Shown here: positions 51,132 to 58,981 of the stretch, piece by piece
Numbering within the stretch: the first letter of the stretch is position 1
Layout: each line of letters starts with the position of its first letter
Source: DATAPE01 sp034667525
GTDB lineage: Bacteria > Actinomycetota > CADDZG01 > WHSQ01
Assembly (NCBI GenBank): GCA_034667525.1
Contig: JAXDJO010000015.1
Coordinates: 1-64,000, forward strand
Length of the DNA: 64,000 nucleotides
Reading direction: 5' to 3'
Notes under the pieces: model-generated
What the model was told of the DNA's origin: nothing
Databases searched by the model: none
The model's input: only the letters and a program-made list of their open reading frames with translations
Position numbers and translations under genes: made by a program

Positions 51132-52967
51132 TTATGCGCCCTGCTGGCCCTCATCGACAACTTCCGCATCGACAACGTCGTCGGTGCCGCCCGGCGAGCC
51201 ATTGGGCGAAGAAGCCGCACCTTCGGTCTGAGCCCTTTGATACAGAACCTCTGCAAACTTCTGCGAAGCGGTGACGAGTTGCTCGGTCGCTTGCCTGATG
51301 TGATCCGGGTCCGACCCAGCCATCGCATCCTTGAGCGACTGCAAAGAGTCCTCGACCATCTTCCGATCCGACGCATCGAGTTTGTCGCCGTGCTCCTTCA
51401 ACGTCTTTTCGGTTTGGTACATCGCGTTCTCCGCTTGATTGCGCGCTTCCGCTTCGTCGCGGCGCTTGCGATCCTCGTCTGCGTGCGCTTCTGCTTCCCT
51501 CACCATGCGCTCGATCTCATCGTCGGCAAGCTTGGTGCCGCCGGTGATCATCATCGACTGCTCCTTACCGGTGCCGAGGTCCTTTGCGGACACGTTGACG
51601 ATGCCGTTGGCATCGATGTCAAAGGTGACCTCGATCTGCGGCATCCCGCGGGGAGCGGGAGGTATCCCGACCAACTGAAACTTGCCCAGAGACTTGTTCC
51701 GGTAGGCCATGTCGGCCTCGCCCTGAAGCACGTGTATCTCCACAGACGGCTGGTTGTCGTCTGCTGTGGTGAAAGTCTCCGATCGCTTGGTCGGGATCGT
51801 GCTGTTGCGCTCGATCAATCTGGTGAAGATGCCGCCCTTGGTCTCGACACCGAGTGACAGCGGCGTTACGTCCAGGAGAAGAACATCCTTGACGTCGCCC
51901 TTGAGCACGCCCGCCTGGATCGCTGCCCCCACCGCCACTACCTCGTCGGGGTTTACGCCCTGATGCGGCTCCTGGCCCCCGGTGAGGTCCTTCACCAGGT
52001 TCCGTACCTGCGGCATCCGGGTCGATCCGCCGACCAGGATGACGTGATCGATCTGCTCGACACCGATGCCGGCGTCTTTGATCGCCTGGTTGAAGGGACC
52101 CTTGCACTTGTCGAGAAGGTCTTCTGTCATCCGATCGAATTCGCTGCGAGTAAGCGATAGCTCGAGGTGCAGAGGGCCCTGCTGGGTCGCCGTGATGAAG
52201 GGCAGGTTGATGGTGGTCTGTTGCACCGAAGAAAGCTCGATCTTCGCCTTCTCGGCGGCCTCCTTGAGACGCTGCAAGGCCATCTTGTCCTGGCTGAGGT
52301 CGACCCCGTTCTGATCTTTGAATGTCTTGACCAAATGATCGATCACGCGCTGATCCCAGTCATCGCCTCCGAGATTGGTGTTGCCCGACGTGGACTTGAC
52401 CTCGAACACGCCGTCGCCGAGCTCCAGTAGGGAGACATCGAAGGTGCCACCACCCAGGTCGAAAACGAGGATGGTCTGATCCCCCTCGGTCTTGTCCAGA
52501 CCATAGGCGAGGGCCGCGGCCGTCGGCTCGTTGATTATGCGGAGCACTTCCAGCCCCGCGATCTGGCCCGCCTCCTTCGTCGCTTGACGCTGCGCGTCAT
52601 CGAAGTAAGCGGGGACCGTGATGACTGCTTCTGTCACCTTGTCGCTGAGGTAGGACTCCGCGTCGGTCTTCAGCTTCATCAGGATCCGGGCGGAGATCTC
52701 TTGAGGCGTCCATCCCTTGCCGTCGATGTCCCTCTTCGTGTCCTTGCCCATCTCCCTCTTGATCGATCGGATGGTGCGATCGGGGTTCGTGATGGCCTGG
52801 CGCTTCGCCACCTCGCCGACGAGGATCTCGCCGCTCCTCGAGAACGCCACCACCGATGGGGTGGTCCGCCCGCCCTCTGCATTCGGTATGACGGAGGGCT
52901 CTCCGCCCTCCATTACGGCGACCACGGAGTTCGTGGTTCCTAGGTCGATGCCTACTGCCTTTGCCAC
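51132..52967 (-). CDS. dnaK: Chaperone protein DnaK (Hsp70)
   Basis: This 611-residue Hsp70 folds nascent and stress-damaged proteins. It begins AKAVGIDLGTTNSVVAVMEGG, with IINEPTAAALAYGLDK, the phosphate loop VFDLGGGTFDVSLLELGDG, and the linker VLLLDVTPLSLGVET; the substrate-binding domain and helical lid follow. The start is a GTG at 52967 because AAGGAGG lies 5 bases upstream; an upstream in-frame start is unnecessary. It leads the dnaK-grpE-dnaJ-hspR-clpB operon under a HAIR-controlled promoter. Confidence 0.97.
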   Translation of the reverse strand: MAKAVGIDLGTTNSVVAVMEGGEPSVIPNAEGGRTTPSVVAFSRSGEILVGEVAKRQAITNPDRTIRSIKREMGKDTKRDIDGKGWTPQEISARILMKLKTDAESYLSDKVTEAVITVPAYFDDAQRQATKEAGQIAGLEVLRIINEPTAAALAYGLDKTEGDQTILVFDLGGGTFDVSLLELGDGVFEVKSTSGNTNLGGDDWDQRVIDHLVKTFKDQNGVDLSQDKMALQRLKEAAEKAKIELSSVQQTTINLPFITATQQGPLHLELSLTRSEFDRMTEDLLDKCKGPFNQAIKDAGIGVEQIDHVILVGGSTRMPQVRNLVKDLTGGQEPHQGVNPDEVVAVGAAIQAGVLKGDVKDVLLLDVTPLSLGVETKGGIFTRLIERNSTIPTKRSETFTTADDNQPSVEIHVLQGEADMAYRNKSLGKFQLVGIPPAPRGMPQIEVTFDIDANGIVNVSAKDLGTGKEQSMMITGGTKLADDEIERMVREAEAHADEDRKRRDEAEARNQAENAMYQTEKTLKEHGDKLDASDRKMVEDSLQSLKDAMAGSDPDHIRQATEQLVTASQKFAEVLYQRAQTEGAASSPNGSPGGTDDVVDAEVVDEGQQGA

Positions 52968-53018
52968 TGCTGCCTCCTTCAAGGCTCGTACGATGGGTTC
53001 CAAACTTGATTGCGGTCG

Positions 53019-53048
53019 AGTATCAAACTTGAGTGCACTATTGTCAAG
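53019..53048 (-). promoter_or_regulatory. dnaK promoter with overlapping HAIR operator
   Basis: On the minus strand TTGACA (53047-53042) and GATACT (53024-53019) are 17 bases apart. The repeat CTTGAGT-N7-TGTCAAG at 53028-53048 matches the HAIR consensus in 12 of 14 positions and covers the minus 35 and half the spacer, so bound HspR would block RNA polymerase. Confidence 0.85.
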
Positions 53049-53092
53049 TCTAACCAGGCGCAGGACCCTGCTATTCCCGCTAGATTGGTTCC

Positions 53093-54028
53093 GTGAGCAC
53101 GCTTCCCAAGGGCTATGCCGTACGGTCCGCCACGCAGGAGGATCTCCCGGAGGTGGTTCGCCTCTTCGACGCCCTCGACGCCACCTTCGGCCTGGCTCCC
53201 GCTACCGACCTCGAACTATTGCGCGGCCTCTTCCGGCTCCCCAGCTTCGACGCCGACCGCAATACCTGGCTGATCACTGCCTCGGACGGCGCGATCGCGG
53301 CTTACGGAGACATCGAGGAACGGGCCGAAGAGAGTGCCATCGCTACCTTCGGCAGGGTCCATCCCGATCATCGGGGCAAGGGTCTGGGCGCGGTCCTGCT
53401 CGGCCTCATGGAGCAGCGCGCCCTAGAGATCGCAGGAGGCCGCCAGGTGAGGATCAGGGCCGTCACGATCTCCCAAGATGAGGCGGGGATCGCCCTGCTG
53501 GAGTCGAGCGGTTACCACCATGTCCGGACGTACTGGCACATGGAGCGTTCCCTGGAGGAGCTGCACGCTGCCCACCTGCCGCCCGGCGTCGTCATCCGCA
53601 GTTTCCGCGAAGGCGACGCCGAAGTGTTCCATCGCATCGACACCGAGGCCTTCCGCGGCCAGTGGGGGATGTCCGCGCACCCGTTCGATGAATGGAAGGA
53701 ACGTCACCTGGAGGGCGAAGCCTTCGAGCCGGACATGTGGCTACTCGCGCAGCTCGAAGGAGAGGACGTGGGCATCCTTGTGGGACGTGCCTGGACGAGG
53801 GAGGCGTGGGTGGATTCGCTTGCCGTGCTCGGCGAGTTCCGGGGCCGCGGCATCGGCGCAGCGCTGCTACAGCAAGCGTTCCAAGTCTTCCGCGACGCGG
53901 GCTTTCGGCAGGTTGCGTTGAACGTCGACTCAAGCAACCCCACCGGGGCCACAAGGTTGTACGAGGCCCAGGGGATGCGCGTGCGTCGGCAATGGATGGT
54001 CTACGACAAGGAGCTTGGCGCCCGATAG
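53093..54028 (+). CDS. Tandem GNAT N-acetyltransferase (two GNAT domains)
   Basis: This 311-residue protein carries two GNAT domains. The first (residues 5-150) has GRVHPDHRGKGLGAVLLGLMEQ; the second (170-311) has LAVLGEFRGRGIGAALLQQAF and VDSSNPTGATRLYEAQGMRV. The double arrangement resembles mycothiol synthase MshD, but the specificity is not readable from sequence and no other mycothiol gene is in the window. The GTG start lies 45 bases from the dnaK HAIR region and is divergent from it. The next gene begins 9 bases downstream. Confidence 0.88.
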   Translation: MSTLPKGYAVRSATQEDLPEVVRLFDALDATFGLAPATDLELLRGLFRLPSFDADRNTWLITASDGAIAAYGDIEERAEESAIATFGRVHPDHRGKGLGAVLLGLMEQRALEIAGGRQVRIRAVTISQDEAGIALLESSGYHHVRTYWHMERSLEELHAAHLPPGVVIRSFREGDAEVFHRIDTEAFRGQWGMSAHPFDEWKERHLEGEAFEPDMWLLAQLEGEDVGILVGRAWTREAWVDSLAVLGEFRGRGIGAALLQQAFQVFRDAGFRQVALNVDSSNPTGATRLYEAQGMRVRRQWMVYDKELGAR

Positions 54029-54037
54029 CATCCCGCC

Positions 54038-54916
54038 ATGGCCGAGGGGTTGATCGAGGTACCCGGTGGCAGGGTCTGGTGGCGAAGCGCCGGGGACGAA
54101 CATGAGGGTGTGCCGCTCCTGTGTCTACACGGTGGCCCGGGATTTGCACACGATTATCTCGACTCCCTGGAAGACCTCGCCAATCGGCGGCGCGTCATCT
54201 TTTACGACCAGCTTGGTTGTGGGCGGTCGGACCGCCCCAGCGACACCTCACTATGGACGCTCGAACGGTTCGTCGAGGAATTGGTCACCCTACGGTCGGC
54301 CCTGGAGCTCGAGCGGCTACACCTCTTCGGGAGCTCCTGGGGCGGCATGCTGGCGATGCAGTACATCCTCGACCACCAGCCTCCGCTCGAAAGCCTGATC
54401 ATCGCAAGCAGCCCCGCCAGCATCCCGCGGTGGGAGAGAGACACGCGCACGTTGTTGTCTCGCATGAGTCAGAAGGACCAAGACATCGTGGCGCGCCACG
54501 AAGACCACAGTTGGTTCGGCTGCCTCGAATATCAGGCTGTGATGCTGACCTTCTACAAACGCCACGTCTGCCGGATGGATCCGTGGCCCGAGGGCCTGGA
54601 GCGTTCTTTCGAGGGCCTCAACCCTGAGATCTATATGCAGATGCAGGGCCCGAGTGAGTTCACGATCGTTGGCTCATTCAAAGACTGGGACATCACAGAG
54701 CGTTTGCCCGAGATCCGCGTTCCAACCCTGCTCACCGGAGGACGACACGACGAGTGCTTGCCGGAGCATCTCGAAGATATGAGCTCTCGCTTGCCTGACT
54801 CACGGGTAAAGATCTTCGAGGAGGGTTCCCACCTCCATTTCCAGGAAGAGCGAGCGGCTTACATGGAAACGCTCAACGACTGGTTCGAAGAGATCGAAGC
54901 GCGCTCCGGCTCCTGA
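54038..54916 (+). CDS. Proline iminopeptidase-like alpha/beta hydrolase (S33 family)
   Basis: This 292-residue cytoplasmic hydrolase has the S33 signature: the oxyanion region CLHGGPGFAHDYL, the nucleophile elbow GSSWGGMLA, an Asp in LTGGRHDECLP and a His in EGSHLHFQEE. Relatives remove N-terminal proline or cut short peptides, as in tricorn-interacting factor F1. It follows the tandem GNAT gene closely, so the two may be co-transcribed, and converges on ftsH. Confidence 0.88.
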   Translation: MAEGLIEVPGGRVWWRSAGDEHEGVPLLCLHGGPGFAHDYLDSLEDLANRRRVIFYDQLGCGRSDRPSDTSLWTLERFVEELVTLRSALELERLHLFGSSWGGMLAMQYILDHQPPLESLIIASSPASIPRWERDTRTLLSRMSQKDQDIVARHEDHSWFGCLEYQAVMLTFYKRHVCRMDPWPEGLERSFEGLNPEIYMQMQGPSEFTIVGSFKDWDITERLPEIRVPTLLTGGRHDECLPEHLEDMSSRLPDSRVKIFEEGSHLHFQEERAAYMETLNDWFEEIEARSGS

Positions 54917-54967
54917 TTCTTGTTTAGGGCCGCCACGGTGACCTGCTGTCCGGAGCAACCGGGTCGG

Positions 54968-56953
54968 CTATCCGGTTGAGGCAGGCACGCCCTCTCGATC
55001 CAAAGGACCCAAGAGGGAGCCGTGTGGCAGCTTCTTCCCGAAGTGTGCGTCGAGGTCGTTGGCGTCAAGGGTCTCCTTGTCCAGCAGGATGGCCGCAAGC
55101 TCGTCCATGTCCTGCCGGCGCCCTTTCAGGATCTTCGACGCCTTGTCCAGGGCCTCGACCAGGATCGATCGCACCTCGCGGTCGATGACCACCTGGGCCT
55201 CCTCGGACATCTCCTCACCCCGCCGGAAGATCGCCGAAAGGTAGCGCGGCCCCTGCTCCGCGATGTTGATCGGGCCCACTTTCTCGGACATCCCAAACTC
55301 CATGACCATGCGGCGCGCGGTTTCGGTAGCGCGTTTGAGATCGTCCTGTGCGCCCGTAGTGGCGAAGCCGAAGATCAGCTCCTCCGCCGCCCGGCCCCCG
55401 AGGAGGATAGCGATCATGTCCTTGAGCTCCGGCTCGGCCATGAGGAAGCGCTCCTCTTCGGCGAGCTGCTGCGTGTAGCCGAGTGCTCCGATGCCGCGAG
55501 GGATGATCGACACCCGGTGCACGGGATCAGCGTGCTCGACGAAACGAGCCACGATCGCGTGGCCAAGCTCGTGGTAGGCGACCAGCGTTCGCTCCTTGTC
55601 CGACAGCACGGTGGAGCGGCGTTCCAGACCCGCGTAGACGCGATCTATCGCTTCCTCCAGATCCATCATGTCGACCTCCTCTTTGCCACGGCGGGCCGCC
55701 AGAAGCGCACCCTCGTTGATCACGTTCGCCAGCTGCGCGCCCGAGAAACCAGGAGTGCGCCGTGCCAGCACCCGGAGATCAACATCGCCACGCATCTTCA
55801 CGTCGCGTGCGTGGATCTGAAGGATGGCCTCTCGGCCTTTGATGTCAGGCAGGTTCACCTGGATCTGACGGTCGAAGCGGCCCGGCCGTAGCAGCGCCGC
55901 GTCCAGCACCTCGGGACGGTTGGATGCAGCCACGATGATGACCCCGCTGTTTGGCTGGAAACCATCCATCTCGGTGAGGAGCTGTTGCAACGTCTGCTCC
56001 TGCTCCTGGTGCGACCCAAGTTGGTTGCCGGCTGCACCCGAGCGCGCTTGTCCGATCGAGTCGATCTCATCGATGAAGACGATCGCCGGCGCTCGCTCGC
56101 GTGCCTGCTGGAAGAGATCCCGAACCCGCGCGGCGCCCAGGCCCACGAATAGCTCGACGAATTCAGAAGCCGAGATGTAGAAGAAGGGCACGCTCGCTTC
56201 GCCCGCAACCGCCCGCGCGAGGAGTGTCTTTCCGGTCCCCGGGGGCCCGACAAGCAACACGCCTTTGGGGATGCGCGCGCCAAGCCGTTCGAACTTCTTC
56301 GGAGTCTTCAGATAGTCAACCAGCTCGACCAGCTCGGCCTCGACCTCATCCACGCCCGCCACGTCCTTGAAGGTGGTCTTCATGTCCGTGCGGTCGTAGA
56401 GCTTGGCTTTGTTCTTACCGAAGGACAGGGCACCGGCACCCATCTGATTGCGCATACGTCTCAGGATGAAGAAGTAATAGATCCCGCCGAAGAACAGGAT
56501 CGGAAGCACCCACCCGAACAAGAAGCCGCTCCACACGCTCGGCTGCGAGCCGGAAACGGCGACGCCCTTGGCCTGGAGCTGTTTGATGAGGCTGTTGGTT
56601 TGGAAATTCGGCGGGAGAGTCGTCGAGAAGCTGTGAGTGGCACCGGCCTTCTTATACGTACCTCTCACGGAAGTTTCGGAGACATTGGCTTCGATCACCG
56701 CGCCTCTGTCGACCAATTGAAGGAATCCGGGGGCCGTCGTCGAGGTGCTCGAGAACGGGAGCACGTCCACTCCGCCGCCGAAGAGGGAGCTCTGGAACAG
56801 CAGGATGAGGAGCAGAGCGCCCACCACCCAGGCGGCCGTCACCCACCGCTGCTGGTCGGGGGCGGGCGAGCCCGAAGACTTCTTCTTGGGAGGGACCGCG
56901 TTGCGCGGGTCCCACGCCCTCGGCTTCTTCTTGGGGGTGTCGCGTTGGCTCAT
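54968..56953 (-). CDS. ftsH: ATP-dependent zinc metalloprotease FtsH
   Basis: This 661-residue membrane protease degrades unassembled membrane proteins and some regulators. It has a helix near residues 40-55, an extracytoplasmic domain, a second helix near residues 150-165, the AAA core with Walker A GPPGTGKT and Walker B VFIDEIDSIGQ, and the zinc site HELGH with a later Asp-bearing helix. The segment after Walker B (ARSGAAGNQLGSHQEQEQT) differs from the usual GAGLGGGHDEREQT, and the N-terminus is unusually basic and Pro-rich. It may be one of several FtsH paralogues. Confidence 0.94.
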   Translation of the reverse strand: MSQRDTPKKKPRAWDPRNAVPPKKKSSGSPAPDQQRWVTAAWVVGALLLILLFQSSLFGGGVDVLPFSSTSTTAPGFLQLVDRGAVIEANVSETSVRGTYKKAGATHSFSTTLPPNFQTNSLIKQLQAKGVAVSGSQPSVWSGFLFGWVLPILFFGGIYYFFILRRMRNQMGAGALSFGKNKAKLYDRTDMKTTFKDVAGVDEVEAELVELVDYLKTPKKFERLGARIPKGVLLVGPPGTGKTLLARAVAGEASVPFFYISASEFVELFVGLGAARVRDLFQQARERAPAIVFIDEIDSIGQARSGAAGNQLGSHQEQEQTLQQLLTEMDGFQPNSGVIIVAASNRPEVLDAALLRPGRFDRQIQVNLPDIKGREAILQIHARDVKMRGDVDLRVLARRTPGFSGAQLANVINEGALLAARRGKEEVDMMDLEEAIDRVYAGLERRSTVLSDKERTLVAYHELGHAIVARFVEHADPVHRVSIIPRGIGALGYTQQLAEEERFLMAEPELKDMIAILLGGRAAEELIFGFATTGAQDDLKRATETARRMVMEFGMSEKVGPINIAEQGPRYLSAIFRRGEEMSEEAQVVIDREVRSILVEALDKASKILKGRRQDMDELAAILLDKETLDANDLDAHFGKKLPHGSLLGPLDREGVPASTG

Positions 56954-57022
56954 CTTGCGAGCCTACCCGCGCGGTTTCTGCCGGCGCTCTGCAGGCCGGG
57001 CCGTGAGAGATCCGCTACAAGC

Positions 57023-57958
57023 CTAGAGCCAGGCCTCCCGCGCCCACGCGATCGTCCGCCCGAGGCCCTCCTCGAGAGACACCTTCGGCTCCCACCCGAG
57101 CTTGTCTCGCGCCAACGAGATATCGGGGCAACGCACCTCCGGATCGTCTTCGGGACGCTCCTCGAACGTGACCTCGGAGTCGCTTCCGGCGAGGCGGGCG
57201 ATCAGCTCGGCGAGCTCGGCGATCGTGACCTCGCGAGGATTGCCCAGGTTCATGGGACCTACGTGGTTGGAATTCAACAGACGCCAGAAGCCTTCGATCA
57301 GGTCATCGACGTAGCAAAGAGAACGTGTCTGAGATCCGTCACCGTGGATGGTCAGGGGATCCCCCCGCAGTGACTGCCTTATGAAATTGGGCACCGCCCG
57401 GCCGTCTTCGCGCGCCATCCGGGGGCCCTGGGTGTTGAAGATGCGCGGGATCCTCACGTCGATGCCGTGGGCGCGGTGATAGGCCATCGTCATCGCTTCG
57501 GCATAACGCTTGGCTTCGTCGTATACCCCCCGTGGGCCGACCGGATTGACGTGGCCCCAGTAGCTCTCGGGTTGCGGGTGGACCTGGGGGTCGCCGTAGG
57601 TCTCGGAGGTCGAAGCCAGAAAGAAACCAGCCCCTTTGGCTTTTGCGAGCCCCAGACCATTCAAAGTACCCAGAGCACCCACTTTCAACGTGTGGATCGG
57701 GTGCTCGAGGTAGTGCACCGGCGAAGCGGGGGAGGCAAGATGGAGCACCCAGTCGATGGGACCGTCGACCTCGATATGACGGGTGACGTCGCGCCGTTCT
57801 AGGCGAAATCCGGGATGGTCCATGATCGCCGAGACATTCTCTGGGTTCCCCGTCAGCATCGAATCGAGGCAGACGACCTCCCACCCCTCGGCGAGCAGGC
57901 GCTCGCAGAGATGGGAGCCGAGGAAGCCGGATCCGCCGGTAACCACCGCTCTAGCCAT
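57023..57958 (-). CDS. UDP-glucuronate decarboxylase-like NAD-dependent epimerase
   Basis: This 311-residue extended short-chain dehydrogenase has ARAVVTGGSGFLGSHL at the N-terminus and the catalytic YxxxK in VYDEAKRYAEAM. LHLASPASPVHYLEHPI and DVRIPRIFNTQGPRM follow, patterns typical of UDP-xylose synthase (UDP-glucuronate decarboxylase). The product would be a sugar nucleotide for surface polysaccharide. The ATG at 57958 lies inside the end of the phosphoribosyltransferase gene (8-base overlap), so the two are coupled. Confidence 0.87.
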   Translation of the reverse strand: MARAVVTGGSGFLGSHLCERLLAEGWEVVCLDSMLTGNPENVSAIMDHPGFRLERRDVTRHIEVDGPIDWVLHLASPASPVHYLEHPIHTLKVGALGTLNGLGLAKAKGAGFFLASTSETYGDPQVHPQPESYWGHVNPVGPRGVYDEAKRYAEAMTMAYHRAHGIDVRIPRIFNTQGPRMAREDGRAVPNFIRQSLRGDPLTIHGDGSQTRSLCYVDDLIEGFWRLLNSNHVGPMNLGNPREVTIAELAELIARLAGSDSEVTFEERPEDDPEVRCPDISLARDKLGWEPKVSLEEGLGRTIAWAREAWL

Positions 57959-58595
57959 GGTCAATGCCTAACAGGTTGGCGACGTCGTCGTCACCCGTCT
58001 GGGCGAAGTCGTCGTACCAGAGGCCAACGGCACTGAGGTTCTTCGGTGTGACGAGGCAGACAACCTCATCGGCGACGGAGCGGAGAGAGGCGCACGTCGA
58101 GGGGGCCGCAACGGGCACCGCAACGACTATCTGCGCCGGAGCGTGGCGCCGGGCTGCCTCGATCGCCGCCCGCATGGTTGATCCCGTAGCCAACCCGTCG
58201 TCCACCAGGATCACCACCTTGCCGGAGAGATCCAACGGCTGGCGCCCGCGACGGTAGAGATTCTCTCTGCGCCTCAACTCGAGCGACTCCTCCTGCACTG
58301 CCTGCTCTATGACCTCCGGCTGGATCCGAAGACTCCGGACCACATCCTGATTGAGGACGCGGACGTTCCCGGCAGCTATGGCTCCCATCGCCAGCTCCTC
58401 GCGGCGCGGTACCCCCAGCTTGCGCACGACCGAGACGTCCAGGGGAGCGGACAACGCCCGGGCTACCTCGAAGGCGACCGGGACCCCGCCTCGAGGAAGC
58501 CCCAGGACAACCACGTCGGTGCGAGTGGCGTACTGCTGCAATCGCTTCCCCAAAGCTTCGCCGGCGGCCCGACGATCGCGGAATCTCTCGGCCAC
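57951..58595 (-). CDS. Phosphoribosyltransferase-family protein
   Basis: This 214-residue protein has FRDRRAAGEALGKRL, LGLPRGGVPVAFEVA, and the PRPP-binding VVILVDDGLATGSTMRAA. This type (often annotated as ComF-unrelated phosphoribosyltransferase, sometimes fused to a dienelactone-hydrolase-like domain) has no proven substrate. The GTG start is divergent from the small acidic protein gene, and its end overlaps the epimerase gene. Confidence 0.85.
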   Translation of the reverse strand: MAERFRDRRAAGEALGKRLQQYATRTDVVVLGLPRGGVPVAFEVARALSAPLDVSVVRKLGVPRREELAMGAIAAGNVRVLNQDVVRSLRIQPEVIEQAVQEESLELRRRENLYRRGRQPLDLSGKVVILVDDGLATGSTMRAAIEAARRHAPAQIVVAVPVAAPSTCASLRSVADEVVCLVTPKNLSAVGLWYDDFAQTGDDDVANLLGIDHG

Positions 58596-58738
58596 CAGCC
58601 CACTCTTGCAGAGTCCCCCGAAGTGAGTGGCCCGGGGGGCCCAGATCGCCGATCACCTCGCGTTCGTAGCCGCCGCCGTCATCCGGCGATCCCGGGCGAC
58701 AGCCGAGTATCCGGCGGCCGGCACCGTAGTCTCTGACC

Positions 58739-58978
58739 ATGACTGACGATCAGCATGACGACGCTTCGGCCGACGAGCAGACCCCGCGCGAAGACGCGCC
58801 CTCTTCGGAAGACGGCTCGGCGGGCTCCGACGCAGACGAGAAGGTCGGCGAGATGGAACAAGGCATTGAGCGCGTTGATGACGACATCGAGCACGCCAAA
58901 GAGGACGCAGAGAAGGCTCATCGGCTCGATCCCCAACCGCTGACCAGCGACGAGGACAACGAGAGCCCCAGTCACTGA
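58739..58978 (+). CDS. Small acidic protein of unknown function
   Basis: This 79-residue, highly acidic protein is mostly Asp, Glu, Ser and Ala, with EKVGEMEQGIERVDDDIEHAKEDAEKA forming a likely helix. Similar short acidic proteins occur in actinobacteria, but I cannot name a family. No signal peptide or membrane helix is present. The GH15 gene starts 3 bases downstream, so the two are probably translated together. It could be a small soluble or nucleoid-linked protein; nothing in sequence decides. Confidence 0.6.
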   Translation: MTDDQHDDASADEQTPREDAPSSEDGSAGSDADEKVGEMEQGIERVDDDIEHAKEDAEKAHRLDPQPLTSDEDNESPSH

Positions 58979-58981
58979 TCT

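Noticed and set aside
53005..53027. A second HAIR-like repeat (CTTGAT...ATCAAA) beside the dnaK operator
   Set aside because: The spacing between halves is 11 bases rather than 7 and the halves are imperfect; it may be a weak secondary site, but the sequence does not support calling it.
53093..54028. Mycothiol synthase MshD
   Set aside because: The tandem GNAT layout fits, but many unrelated tandem GNATs exist and no other mycothiol gene is present, so only the family is called.
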